Below, in pieces: positions 1 through 8,704 of a stretch of DNA of 64,000 nt. The DNA lies in contig CAYTNV010000005.1 of assembly GCA_964439395.1 (NCBI GenBank), forward strand, positions 51,459 through 115,458, written 5' to 3'. A program made the translations under genes and the position numbers. Position 1 is the first letter of the stretch; every line of letters begins with the position of its first letter. Source of the DNA: JAUUSJ01 sp964439395. GTDB lineage: Bacteria > Bacillota > Clostridia > Lachnospirales > Lachnospiraceae. Under the pieces are notes generated by a model. That model did no database searches. It was not told where the DNA came from and was given only the letters and a program-made list of their open reading frames with translations.

Positions 1-83
1 ACAATACAGTACGTGGTGCAGCAGGAGGCGCAATTCTTTGTGCGGAACTTTTAAAAGCACAAGGATATATTGAAAAGAAATAA
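1..83 (+). CDS. asd: Aspartate-semialdehyde dehydrogenase, C-terminal end (partial)
   Basis: Only the last 26 residues and the TAA stop are in the window, read in frame from base 3. They contain NTVRGAAGGAILCAELL, the very conserved C-terminal helix of aspartate-semialdehyde dehydrogenase. That enzyme reduces aspartyl phosphate to the semialdehyde in the lysine, threonine and methionine pathway. The rest of the gene lies upstream of the window, so its length, start and active-site Cys cannot be checked. The call rests on recognising the tail motif. Confidence 0.8.
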   Translation, partial: NTVRGAAGGAILCAELLKAQGYIEKK

Positions 84-136
84 TTTGAGATTAATAAATT
101 TTTTTCGTTTTTAATCATATAGAACGAAAAAATAGC

Positions 137-197
137 AAAAAGAAGCTTAGAAAAACCTTCTAAATTTTGAAACAGGTTATACTAGGCTTCTTTTTTA
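137..197 (+). terminator. Intrinsic terminator after asd
   Basis: The arms AAAAAGAAGC (137-146) and GCTTCTTTTT (186-195) are exact complements around a loop of about 40 nt, and the 3' arm runs into a T tract. Just upstream there is a weaker AT-rich dyad, TTTTTTCGTT (100-109) with AACGAAAAAA (123-132). Confidence 0.6.
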
Positions 198-316
198 TCA
201 TATATATAAATAAAAAGGAAAAAGAGGGAGAAAAATGAGTATTTACAAATATACTTGCTCTTCCATATAAAAAGAAGTAAAATAAAGCATATGATATATT
301 TACAGGAGGTTAAAAG

Positions 317-1558
317 ATGGCAACAATCAAACCATTTCCTTGTATCCGTCCGACAAAGGAATTAGCAAGCCGCGTGGCAGCACTTCCATATGACGTGTAC
401 AATCGACAAGAAGCGAAAGAGATAGCAAAATTAGATGAGCTTTCTTTTTTAAATATCGACAGAGCTGAGACACAGTTTGATGATTCTGTCAGTACATATG
501 ATGATAGAGTGTACGAAAAGGCAAAAGAATTATTAAATAAAAGAATGCAAGATGGGGTATATATAAAGGAAGAAATTCCTTGCTATTATATATATGAGCT
601 TATTATGGATGGAAGAAGTCAGACAGGAATTGTTGCCTGTGCTTCTATCGATGATTATGTAAATGGAGTTATAAAAAAACATGAAAATACGAGAGAAGAA
701 AAAGAATTAGATCGTATTCGTCATGTAGATACTTGCAATGCACAGACGGGACCAATCTTTCTTGCTTATCGCTCCATCGAGGCAATTAATCATGTAGTAA
801 ATACAAAAAAAACAGAGAAACCTTTATACCATTTTGTAGCAGATGACGGAATCGAACATAATGTTTGGATAATCGATAATACGGACCAGATTTCTGTTAT
901 AAAAGAAAGTTTTGCAAATACAGACCAAATTTATATTGCAGATGGTCACCATAGAGCAGCGTCTGCTGTAAAAGTAGGCTTAAAAAGAAGAAACGAAAAT
1001 CCAGGATATACGGACAAGGAAGAATTTAATTATTTCTTATCTGTCTTATTCCCAGATGATCAGCTCCTTATTATGCCATATAACCGCGTAGTTAAAGATT
1101 TAAATGGATATAGTAAAGAGGCATTTCTAGAAAAGATAAGTGAAAAATTTGATGTCAAGGAAGTTGGCTCTACTCCTTACGAGCCAGAAGAGAAGGGATG
1201 TTTTGGTCTATATCTTGATTATACTTGGTATAAATTAATAGCTAAAAATGAAATTTTATCAAATGACCCAGTTTTAGGTCTTGACGTATCAATTTTACAA
1301 AAGGAACTTTTAGCTCCAGTTTTAGGAATCGGGGATCCAAGAGTAGATACTCGAATTGATTTTGTCGGTGGAATCAGAGGGTTAAAAGAATTAGAAAAAA
1401 GAGCAACAACAGATATGCAGCTTGCTTTTTCTATGTATCCAACATCTATTAAAGAACTCTTTGACGTAGCAGATGCGGGCAAGCTTATGCCTCCAAAATC
1501 TACTTGGTTTGAGCCAAAACTTAGAAGCGGTATTTTCATTCACTCATTAGAAAATTAA
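317..1558 (+). CDS. DUF1015 family protein
   Basis: This is a 413-residue cytoplasmic protein with no signal peptide. It matches the DUF1015 family by its N-terminus (IKPFPCIRP, then ASRVAALPYDVYN) and its central IADGHHRAASA motif. The GHHR-type motif resembles the nucleotide-binding loop of ParB/SerK-like folds, and DUF1015 genes often neighbour serine-biosynthesis genes in Clostridia. A small-molecule kinase or related role is therefore possible but unproven. No serine genes are visible here: the neighbours are asd and glgB, each separated by a terminator, so it looks monocistronic. The start is set by AGGAGGT at 304-310, six bases before the ATG. Confidence 0.8.
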   Translation: MATIKPFPCIRPTKELASRVAALPYDVYNRQEAKEIAKLDELSFLNIDRAETQFDDSVSTYDDRVYEKAKELLNKRMQDGVYIKEEIPCYYIYELIMDGRSQTGIVACASIDDYVNGVIKKHENTREEKELDRIRHVDTCNAQTGPIFLAYRSIEAINHVVNTKKTEKPLYHFVADDGIEHNVWIIDNTDQISVIKESFANTDQIYIADGHHRAASAVKVGLKRRNENPGYTDKEEFNYFLSVLFPDDQLLIMPYNRVVKDLNGYSKEAFLEKISEKFDVKEVGSTPYEPEEKGCFGLYLDYTWYKLIAKNEILSNDPVLGLDVSILQKELLAPVLGIGDPRVDTRIDFVGGIRGLKELEKRATTDMQLAFSMYPTSIKELFDVADAGKLMPPKSTWFEPKLRSGIFIHSLEN

Positions 1559-1560
1559 AA

Positions 1561-1612
1561 AATACAGCATCTATTTTTATCTGTTGCTGATGATATAGAT
1601 GCTGTATTTTTA
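1561..1612 (+). terminator. Intrinsic terminator after the DUF1015 gene
   Basis: A perfect 14-bp stem, AATACAGCATCTAT (1561-1574) with its complement at 1595-1608, is followed by TTTTAT. It begins two bases after the stop codon. Confidence 0.9.
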
Positions 1613-1696
1613 TACAAACTTATTTTGAAAATCAAAGTTTTTTTAGTTAAAATAATAGAATATTATACAAAAAATATATCTAAAGAAAAGCAATGC

Positions 1697-1725
1697 TTGT
1701 CAAAACTATAGATAAATGATACAAT
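1697..1725 (+). promoter_or_regulatory. Candidate sigma-A promoter of glgB
   Basis: TTGTCA at 1697-1702 and TACAAT at 1720-1725 are 17 bp apart, close to the housekeeping consensus. This would give a leader of about 150 nt before glgB. No riboswitch was recognised in the rest of the 1559-1879 gap, which is AT-rich. Confidence 0.5.
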
Positions 1726-1879
1726 AATTTATAATACTAATAGTAATACTGTCTGATTGTCAAACTAGTTTATCGACATACTTCAAGAAATCGATAAAAA
1801 ATAAAATTATATTTTTTATTTTTGGGGTCTATTTTGGATATTACTATAGATGATGAGGCAAAAAAGGGAGGACGACAAG

Positions 1880-4126
1880 ATGGATAAGACAATTGGTGCT
1901 TGGATCAATCAAGAAGAAGTTTATGGGTTAACAAATTTTATGCACGATAACCCACATCGTTTACTCGGACCACAGATTGTGGACGGATATTTAAATATCA
2001 ATGTATATTACCCAGATGCAGCGAATATAAATATCATTAACGATAAAACAGGCAAAGTATTTCCTATGACAAATATATTTGCTCCTGGATTCTTTACTTT
2101 AGAGACAAAACTTAAGAGAAAATTTTCCTATACAGTAGAGGCAATTTTTGAGGATGGCAATACATTTTCTTATAAAGATCCATATGCTTTTGAACCATAT
2201 ATGAAGGCAGACGAAATTTTAAAATTCCAAGAGGGAATTCACTATACAATTTACGAAAAGCTTGGAGCTCATAAAATTACACTTGGTGGTGTAGAGGGAG
2301 TCTGCTTTGCAGTGTGGGCTCCAAATGCAACAAGAGTTAGCGTTGTTGGTACTTTTAATAACTGGGATGGAAGACGTCATATGATGCGTAGACTTCCAGA
2401 TTCTGGAGTATTTGAAATATTCATTCCTGGTATAGCTGTCGGAGAGTTATATAAGTTTGAAATTCGTGCTCAAAACGGAGATGTATTTTTAAAGACAGAC
2501 CCATATGGAAATTACTGTGAGCTTCGTCCAAATACCGCCTCCATTATTACAAATATCAGCGATTATGAATGGCATGACCAAAAATGGATGAAAGAGAGAA
2601 AGAAAACAGATTCTGCACATCGTCCAATGGCAATTTATGAAGTACATCTTGGCGGTTGGAAAAAACCAAGTGATGGAAGAGAGTTTTATAATTATAGAGA
2701 GATTGCACCGATGCTTGCAGAATACGTATTAGATATGGGATATACACATATCGAACTTATGCCTGTTACAGAGTATCCATTCGACCCATCTTGGGGATAT
2801 CAAGTAAGCTGTTATTATGCCCCAACTTCCAGATACGGTGAACCAAAAGATTTTATGTATTTTATGGATTATATGCATCAAAAAGGTATTTCTGTTATTA
2901 TGGATTGGGTACCAGCACATTTTCCAAAAGATGCGACTGGACTTGGACGTTTTGACGGAACTGCTCTTTACGAGCATTTAGACCCACGACAGGGAGAGCA
3001 TCCTGACTGGGGAACTTATATTTATAATTATGGAAGACCAGAGGTTAAGAATTTCTTAATTGCAAATGCGCTCTTTTGGATTCATAAATACCATATTGAC
3101 GGAATTCGTATGGACGCTGTTGCTTCTATGCTTTATCTCGACTACGGTAGAGAAGATGGTCAGTGGGTTGCGAATGAGTACGGCGGACATGAGAATTTAG
3201 AGGCGCTTGAGTTTTTAAAACACTTAAATTCTATTGTAAAAGGCGAGAAAACTGGCGCAATTATGATTGCAGAGGAATCCACAGCTTGGCCATATTTAAC
3301 TCATAATTTAGAGAATGACGGTGTTGGATTTGATTATAAATGGAATATGGGTTGGATGAATGACTTCCTTGACTATATGAAGACCGATCCACTCTTTAGA
3401 AAAGGACATCACGGGGAATTAACTTTCAGTATGATGTACGCATATAGCGAACAATATGTTCTAGTATTATCTCATGATGAGGTAGTTCATATGAAAGGTT
3501 CTATGATTGGAAAAATGCCTGGAGACTATGATAGTAAGTTTGATAGTTTAAGAGTTGCATACGGCTTTATGCAATCCCATCCAGGAAAGAAACTTCTCTT
3601 CATGGGTCAAGAATTTGCTCAGTTCTCTGAGTTTAATGAGGCAAAAGAGCTTGACTGGAATTTAACAGAAGAATTTGAAAAACATCAGCAAATGCAATCT
3701 TATGTAAGAGATTTAAATAAGCTTTATCAGAGTGAACCAGCTTTTTATGCACTTGATGTAGAACCAGAGGGATTTGAGTGGATAAGTTGTGACAATGCGG
3801 ATGAGAGTATTGTAAGTATGATTCGTAAGACGAAAAATCCTGATGAGACATTACTTATTGTCTGCAACTTTACACCAGTTATTCGAGATAATTATAAAGT
3901 TGGAGTTCCTTTTGCGGGAACTTATAAAGAAATATTAAACAGTGACGCTGAAAAATACGGTGGAAAAGGATATATTAATAAGAGAGCAAAACGCTCCAAA
4001 AAAGAGGAATGCGATGGAAGAGAGAATTCTATTAAGGTTACTATCCCTCCTCTTGGAATCTCTATTTATAAGTGCAAACCTTCAAAGACAAAAAAAACAA
4101 CAAGGACAAAAAAAGAGAAAAAATAA
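1880..4126 (+). CDS. glgB: 1,4-alpha-glucan branching enzyme
   Basis: This 748-residue GH13 enzyme transfers alpha-1,4 chains to form alpha-1,6 branches in glycogen. Visible domains are an N-terminal glgB-specific region and CBM48 (WAPNATRVSVVGTFNNWDG), then the catalytic barrel. The GH13 signatures are GIRMDAVASMLY (nucleophile Asp), MIAEES (acid/base Glu) and LSHDEVVH (third Asp). The C-terminus is a Lys/Thr-rich tail not typical of the enzyme core. An in-frame ATG lies at 1850, but GGGAGG at 1866-1871 is correctly spaced only for the ATG at 1880. No other glycogen genes are in the window, so glgB stands alone between two terminators. Confidence 0.95.
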   Translation: MDKTIGAWINQEEVYGLTNFMHDNPHRLLGPQIVDGYLNINVYYPDAANINIINDKTGKVFPMTNIFAPGFFTLETKLKRKFSYTVEAIFEDGNTFSYKDPYAFEPYMKADEILKFQEGIHYTIYEKLGAHKITLGGVEGVCFAVWAPNATRVSVVGTFNNWDGRRHMMRRLPDSGVFEIFIPGIAVGELYKFEIRAQNGDVFLKTDPYGNYCELRPNTASIITNISDYEWHDQKWMKERKKTDSAHRPMAIYEVHLGGWKKPSDGREFYNYREIAPMLAEYVLDMGYTHIELMPVTEYPFDPSWGYQVSCYYAPTSRYGEPKDFMYFMDYMHQKGISVIMDWVPAHFPKDATGLGRFDGTALYEHLDPRQGEHPDWGTYIYNYGRPEVKNFLIANALFWIHKYHIDGIRMDAVASMLYLDYGREDGQWVANEYGGHENLEALEFLKHLNSIVKGEKTGAIMIAEESTAWPYLTHNLENDGVGFDYKWNMGWMNDFLDYMKTDPLFRKGHHGELTFSMMYAYSEQYVLVLSHDEVVHMKGSMIGKMPGDYDSKFDSLRVAYGFMQSHPGKKLLFMGQEFAQFSEFNEAKELDWNLTEEFEKHQQMQSYVRDLNKLYQSEPAFYALDVEPEGFEWISCDNADESIVSMIRKTKNPDETLLIVCNFTPVIRDNYKVGVPFAGTYKEILNSDAEKYGGKGYINKRAKRSKKEECDGRENSIKVTIPPLGISIYKCKPSKTKKTTRTKKEKK

Positions 4127-4211
4127 TAGAAACAGGTTGTTTTGACTAAATTAAACAAATAGCCAAGTAAATATTAAAATTCATCTAATAATTCATCTAA
4201 TAATATCTGAT

Positions 4212-4263
4212 AAAAAGAAGCGGTATTTAAGCAATAAAAGCTTAATATATTGCTTCTTTTTTG
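4212..4263 (+). terminator. Intrinsic terminator after glgB
   Basis: AAAAAGAAGC (4212-4221) pairs with GCTTCTTTTT (4252-4261) ahead of a T run, and the interior partly pairs (TTTAAGC with GCTTAA). The arms are the same as those of the terminator at 137-197. Confidence 0.75.
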
Positions 4264-4436
4264 TTATCACAGCGTATAAAAAATGTATAAATATCCTTTG
4301 AAGTGTGATAAAGCAAATTAATGAATATTATGTAGCAATTATTTACCTATGCAGAAGAAAGATAGTAAAATATTATAAAAATTTTTCCATATTATTAAAA
4401 AATAATAAAAAAAATACATTTTTTTAGATTTGACGG

Positions 4437-4469
4437 TTGAGATTTAGGGAGTATTTGTGTTATTATAAT
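4437..4469 (+). promoter_or_regulatory. Candidate promoter of the first SpaA-like gene
   Basis: TTGAGA at 4437-4442 is followed by overlapping -10 candidates, TATTAT (4461-4466, 18-bp spacer) and TATAAT (4464-4469, 21-bp spacer). The implied leader is about 70 nt. Confidence 0.35.
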
Positions 4470-4544
4470 ACAAGTGGAGTATCTGTACTATAAATTTAAT
4501 ATAATGTATAATTTTAGTAGAGTAATAATTAAAGGAGGATATAT

Positions 4545-5252
4545 ATGAAGTTCAAATATAAACGGCCTATCGCTTGTTTGATTGCGGTATTTTTCTTGAT
4601 ATTTGGAATATATTCCAATTCAAGTATTAGTTGGGCAGCAGAGACTACAGATATTATTGTTCAAATTAATGTAAAGCAAAATGGCACAGATATTGATATT
4701 AAAAATAAGACATATTATGTTGCCCTCTTTGAAGATGCTGAACTTACAGATTTGGTGCAAGAACCAAAAAGCGTTACACTTACAAATGCTCATTCTGGTA
4801 CAATAGAATTTACTGGCTTACAAAGTGGTACTTATTATGTAGCGCAGACCGATTCTGATGGAATGTTTTTAGAAGAAGAAGGTGTAGATGTTTCTTGCTC
4901 TAAGACTGATAATGCAGTGACAGTAAAAGATGACGATGGTACAGATTCTGTCACTGTTGTTTTGACATATGATTATGAGTATAATCCAAACGAATCTTCT
5001 ACTGCTACCACAACAGCCACTGCACAGTCAACGACAAAGATAACGGTAAATACTACTACAGCTGTTACTACAGTTGCTACGACACGCACAACATTTAATA
5101 CTGTAACAACGACAGTATCTGCAACTAATGTTGTCACAGATAGTGCAAAAACGGCAGATGATAGCCATGTCGCTTTTTATAGCATTGTAGCTTTATTTTG
5201 TGTAATAGCTGCAGGATGGATTGTATACGATAGAAAAAAAACTACAAAATAA
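4545..5252 (+). CDS. Secreted SpaA-like cell-wall protein with KTAD-type sorting signal
   Basis: This 235-residue protein has a Sec signal peptide (about residues 1-31, ending near SWAAE). One prealbumin-like SpaA domain follows (about 35-145, with YYVALFEDAEL and GTYYVAQTDSDG). Next comes a Thr-rich stalk of about 50 residues, then a wall-sorting-like tail: DSAKTADD, a hydrophobic helix and RKKTTK. There is no LPXTG. SAKTAD is shared with the product of 6651-7199, and a similar KTGDD motif ends the minor pilin at 38460. The domain itself resembles the repeats in that pilin. The RBS AAAGGAGG (4531-4538) precedes the ATG. A role as a surface display or adhesion protein is inferred; the ligand is unknown. 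Confidence 0.7.
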   Translation: MKFKYKRPIACLIAVFFLIFGIYSNSSISWAAETTDIIVQINVKQNGTDIDIKNKTYYVALFEDAELTDLVQEPKSVTLTNAHSGTIEFTGLQSGTYYVAQTDSDGMFLEEEGVDVSCSKTDNAVTVKDDDGTDSVTVVLTYDYEYNPNESSTATTTATAQSTTKITVNTTTAVTTVATTRTTFNTVTTTVSATNVVTDSAKTADDSHVAFYSIVALFCVIAAGWIVYDRKKTTK

Positions 5253-5312
5253 AAGAATGAAATCTCATAAATCATTTAACTGCAGAATATGAAATGAAAG
5301 AAATAGAATGAT

Positions 5313-5345
5313 AAAAAAGGGATGTTAATAAACATCTCTTTTTTT
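5313..5345 (+). terminator. Intrinsic terminator after first SpaA-like gene
   Basis: The hairpin AAAAAAGGGATGTT with AACATCTCTTTTTTT has a four-base loop and ends in a run of T. Confidence 0.85.
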
Positions 5346-5491
5346 GTGCATAAAATTATTCTGATACTAAATAGAGCATAAGTTTATATTTTAGTATTGC
5401 CTTTATGATATGTTTTGTATAAACTTATATTTGAACTAAGTATTAAAAAAACTAAGGAGAAGATTTTATTAATTAGATAGGAGGATTGGAG

Positions 5492-6376
5492 ATGGAAGTG
5501 AAGAAACTGATACTGCAGATTAGTAGTCAAGTTATGAAATTTTTTGAAAGACATGGAGATGAAATTGCAAGTGGCATTCTTCATTTTTTTGCCAGTGTTT
5601 TTATTGCTGGAATCATTTTATTTGTCGGTTTTCGGATTGTTGCAATTATTTCAAAAGGCTGTAAGAAAGCGTTAGACCGTTTTAATATTGAATCAGAAGT
5701 AAAAACATTTTTGCTTTCTTTTGTTAAAATAGGATTAAAGGCTCTTGTCATTATATGGGCTGTGACTATAATTGGGGTACCAAATTCATCGATTATTGCT
5801 TTATTTGGTACAGCCAGTGTATCTATTGGATTGGCACTTCAAGGAGGACTCTCAAACGTGACAGGTGGCTTAATTATTTTATTAATCAAGCCATTTCATA
5901 TTGGGGATTATATTGTTTTTGATTCTTCTTCCATCAATTGTGAAGGAAGCGTGAAAGAAATTGATATTTTTTATACTAGAATTTTAACTGCGGATAATAA
6001 AACTATTGTTGTTCCAAATGGATTGATTTCTAATGCGACTTTAGTTAATGTGACAAAACAAGATACTAGAAGAATTGATTTGATTATAGGTGTTTCTTAT
6101 GATACAGATATTCTTTATGCGAAGGAAACGATAAAGGAGATTGTTTTAAAAGAGGCAGCAGTTTTGACTGATATGGAACATGAGCTATTAATTTTTGTGG
6201 ATAACCTATCGAGTAGTTCTGTTGATATTGGGGTTCGTTTTTGGGTTCCAACAGATGATTATTGGAAGGTACGCTGGAGAGTCTTGGAAAATATTAAAAA
6301 TATATTCCAAGAACGTAATATAGCTATTCCATACAATCAACTTGATGTATATTTAAAAGGGAATCATACATTGTGA
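5492..6376 (+). CDS. mscS: MscS-family small-conductance mechanosensitive channel
   Basis: This 294-residue membrane protein has three predicted transmembrane segments (about residues 27-50, 72-95 and 103-135) and a soluble beta/alpha domain. The third helix and following loop hold the MscS pore signature: ALFGTASVSIGLALQGG, then LIILLIKPFHIGDYI. Such channels open under hypo-osmotic membrane tension to release solutes. Its length matches E. coli MscS (286 residues). A TTG two codons upstream is in frame, but AGGAGG at 5479-5484 fits the ATG at 5492. It lies between the two SpaA-like genes. Confidence 0.92.
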   Translation: MEVKKLILQISSQVMKFFERHGDEIASGILHFFASVFIAGIILFVGFRIVAIISKGCKKALDRFNIESEVKTFLLSFVKIGLKALVIIWAVTIIGVPNSSIIALFGTASVSIGLALQGGLSNVTGGLIILLIKPFHIGDYIVFDSSSINCEGSVKEIDIFYTRILTADNKTIVVPNGLISNATLVNVTKQDTRRIDLIIGVSYDTDILYAKETIKEIVLKEAAVLTDMEHELLIFVDNLSSSSVDIGVRFWVPTDDYWKVRWRVLENIKNIFQERNIAIPYNQLDVYLKGNHTL

Positions 6377-6571
6377 AATAAAAAAAGTTATTTCTTCACT
6401 CTTAGAGAATAGAATATAGTATGCTTGGAGAGGATAGGAATAAGAATGATTTTTATATGATATATTGCTTTATATATTAGATTAAATAATTACTTAAATA
6501 ATAAATATCTATTATCATTTACGAATTTCTTACAATTTTGTGAATCCACTTAAAATAATTATAAATAGATA

Positions 6572-6601
6572 TTGTAATTCAAAGTAAATCTATGCTATAA
6601 T
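6572..6601 (+). promoter_or_regulatory. Candidate extended -10 promoter of second SpaA-like gene
   Basis: TTGTAA (6572-6577) and TATAAT (6596-6601) are 18 bp apart, with an extended TG at 6593-6594. The leader would be about 43 nt. Confidence 0.55.
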
Positions 6602-6650
6602 ATGAGCTAGAAAGAATATTATGATACTATATTTTAAAAGGAGGAAACTT

Positions 6651-7199
6651 ATGAAACGCATATTCAACAAGATTCTTACGTTCTTGTTAGTGTTTGGTGT
6701 TGCTTTTGGACTTCCAGTGGCTGCTTTTCAGTCCAGCGCTGCTTCCAATACAACTGTTAAAGTGACAGTTGAAGTATTATGGAATAGTGCTGCTACTAAA
6801 GTAGATAGCGCTACTTACTATGTGACAGCATATTCTGATTCTGCTTGCACAAAGGTAGTTGATACGAAGTCAGTTACTCTTAGCAGTGCTAGTTCGGGTT
6901 CAACAACATTTAACAGTCTTGCAGCTGGAACCTATTATTTCGCTGAGTCTAATTCTAGCGGAACATTAAAGACAGATACAAGCACTTTAACTATTAGCTA
7001 TCCATATGGAAATATTGCTTATGTATCCAACGATAGCGGAACAAAAGAACTTAAGATTCAGAACAATTATTCTTCCGATCCTAATACAGCTTCTGCTAAG
7101 ACAGCAGATGAGAATCAACCACTTTTATTCGGTGGAATCGCAGTTCTTTGTGTATTAGTTGGTGGAGCAGTTATTTTGATGAGAAGAAAACATGTTTAA
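6651..7199 (+). CDS. Secreted SpaA-like cell-wall protein, second copy
   Basis: This 182-residue paralogue of the product of 4545-5252 has a signal peptide (about 1-32, ending FQSSAA) and one SpaA-like domain (about 35-140, with ATYYVTAYSDS and AGTYYFAESNSSG). Its tail is SAKTADEN, a hydrophobic helix and MRRKHV. It lacks the long Thr-rich stalk of the first copy. The start is the ATG at 6651, behind AGGAGG (6639-6644); an in-frame ATG at 6621 has no such site. It has its own promoter and terminator. It is probably wall- or membrane-anchored through a non-LPXTG signal; its function is unknown. Confidence 0.7.
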   Translation: MKRIFNKILTFLLVFGVAFGLPVAAFQSSAASNTTVKVTVEVLWNSAATKVDSATYYVTAYSDSACTKVVDTKSVTLSSASSGSTTFNSLAAGTYYFAESNSSGTLKTDTSTLTISYPYGNIAYVSNDSGTKELKIQNNYSSDPNTASAKTADENQPLLFGGIAVLCVLVGGAVILMRRKHV

Positions 7200-7677
7200 A
7201 AAATAAATATTTTATTTATCGTATTTTTATGAAGAAAAATGCAACTAAGATAGTTTATTACCCTAGTTGCATTTTTTTATTATATGAAATGAAACTAGCA
7301 GGAAAGAAATATATGAATCGAAGTATCGTTCTTAGCTTAAAAAAAGAAGGACAATACTTAATATTCACAGAAAAAATACACAAAAAAAATCTTTTTTGCT
7401 TGTATTTCTGTACTTTTCACACAAAATATTGTATAATAATAGCAATGATACCTATAAATGAAAGAAAACTAAAGCTAGAGCTACATAGTGATAAAAGAAG
7501 CAAGAAAAGTAAATCTAGAAATTAATAAAATAAACAGAAAAGAGTAAAAATATAAAACAAATGGTGAAAATAAATAATAAGTAAAATAAAAATCTGATAA
7601 ATATGATAAACCAAAGCAGCAGGAGAGAAGTATACTTAAATGCTTTTCTAGACATAAAATAAAAGGAGGGGTTTTCT
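7200..7677. other. Intergenic region before the kinase-like gene
   Basis: After the terminator (7235-7278) this AT-rich gap has a TATAAT at 7432-7437 without a convincing -35. Open frames crossing it have no ribosome binding site and poor codon content, so no gene is called. Confidence 0.5.
7235..7278 (+). terminator. Intrinsic terminator after second SpaA-like gene
   Basis: A perfect 13-bp stem, AAAAATGCAACTA (7235-7247) with TAGTTGCATTTTT (7264-7276), ends in seven T. Confidence 0.9.
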
Positions 7678-8292
7678 ATGAAGACAATTATTACTGTAGG
7701 CAGACAATATGGTAGTGGCGGAAGGCTCATTGGCAAAAAACTAGCGGAGGAATTTCAAATTCCATTTTATGACAAGGATATTTTGAAAAAGGCAGCAAAG
7801 GAAAGTGGATTTTGTGAAGAATTATTTGAAAATTATGACGAGAAGCCAACGACAAGCTTTTTATATTCTTTAGTTATGGATCCGTATGCGATGGGATATA
7901 ATGCCAATTCCTTTGAGCTCCCTCTAAATCATAAGGTATTTTTGGCTGTATTTGATGGGATAAAAAAGATTGCAGACGAAGGACCTTGTGTTATTGTTGG
8001 TCGCTGTGCGGATTATGCTTTAGCCGATTATCATAATGTTTTAAAAATATTTATTTGTGGCAATATGGAAGATCGTATGAAACGTGTACAGCAATTATAT
8101 CATATTCCAGAAAACAAAGTAAAAGACCAGATTATACGAATCGACAAACAAAGAGCAAGCTATTATAATTATTATACAAATAAAAAATGGGGGGATATTA
8201 AGAGCTATGATTTAGCAATTAATACAAGCCAATTTGGAATTGACGGCGCCGTGGAGCTTATCAAACAAGCAATTGCACTTCGTGAAGCTTAA
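7678..8292 (+). CDS. Cytidylate kinase-like family protein
   Basis: This 204-residue soluble protein has a P-loop-like N-terminus (ITVGRQYGSGGRLIGKKLA) and a central CVIVGRCADYAL segment. Both are typical of the cytidylate-kinase-like family (PF13189), which is widespread in Clostridia. The fold suggests a nucleotide or small-molecule kinase; the substrate is not known, and it should not be equated with Cmk. AGGAGG at 7664-7669 stands eight bases before the ATG. It appears monocistronic and is followed by the structured gap before the recombinase. Confidence 0.8.
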   Translation: MKTIITVGRQYGSGGRLIGKKLAEEFQIPFYDKDILKKAAKESGFCEELFENYDEKPTTSFLYSLVMDPYAMGYNANSFELPLNHKVFLAVFDGIKKIADEGPCVIVGRCADYALADYHNVLKIFICGNMEDRMKRVQQLYHIPENKVKDQIIRIDKQRASYYNYYTNKKWGDIKSYDLAINTSQFGIDGAVELIKQAIALREA

Positions 8293-8704
8293 TTAAAAAA
8301 TAGATACAACAATCATGATAAAAAACATATAATAAATGAATAATATGCATTAAAAAAATGGGCATCGGACTCACAGGAATTTGTAAATTCGAGAGGAGAT
8401 GCCTATTAAAAGCTATTTATATCTATTCGCCAAATGCGTGTTTAACGAATAGATGAGGGTTAAAATATAACTTTCCCCCTTTTCGTCATTTTTTTCATAT
8501 TTTTTTACTTTGTTGGATCTTTTGTGTATCATTTTATATATATTTTATTTTATTACTTTTTTATAAAAATTCAAAATCATGAATTTTTATTTGTCTTACC
8601 TAAGATAAATTTTTATTTACAAGTCTATATTAAAACATATAAAATTATTAAGAATACATTCATTTTGAAAATTAAAATAAATTAGAAAGGTCTTTGATTT
8701 TATT
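8293..8704. other. Intergenic region with unexplained structured element
   Basis: This 412-bp gap holds two strong hairpins at 8359-8454 and a smaller GTTA/TAAC dyad (8459-8471) that runs into CCCCC. The remainder (8480-8700) is very T- and A-rich. No open frame of note was found. The recombinase at 8705 has only a weak, distant AGAAAGG before its start. Confidence 0.6.
8359..8454 (+). ncRNA. Unidentified double-hairpin element, possible RNA or recombination site
   Basis: The first hairpin has the outer stem TGGGCATC (8359-8366) with GATGCCTA (8398-8405), and an inner stem GAATTT (8377-8382) with AAATTC (8385-8390). Purine-rich internal loops (GGACTCACAG and GAGAGGA) separate the two. The second hairpin is ATCTATTCG (8421-8429) with CGAATAGAT (8446-8454), around a 16-nt loop that can pair further (AAA with TTT). 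Neither is followed by a T run, so they do not look like terminators. I recognise no riboswitch class. Strand and transcription are assumed. Confidence 0.3.

Larger units (their letters stand above)
4127..4544. other. Intergenic region glgB to SpaA-like gene
   Basis: This 418-bp AT-rich gap holds the glgB terminator (4212-4263) and a promoter-like region near 4437-4469. No open frame or recognisable RNA was found in the rest. Confidence 0.6.

Noticed and set aside
7148..7525. 125-codon open frame on the + strand over the end of the second SpaA-like gene
   Set aside because: It starts inside that gene in another frame, crosses its terminator and has no ribosome site.
8359..8454. Known riboswitch upstream of the recombinase
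   Set aside because: The conserved cores of the purine, SAM, lysine, glycine, fluoride, guanidine, preQ1, THF and ZTP classes were not recognised.
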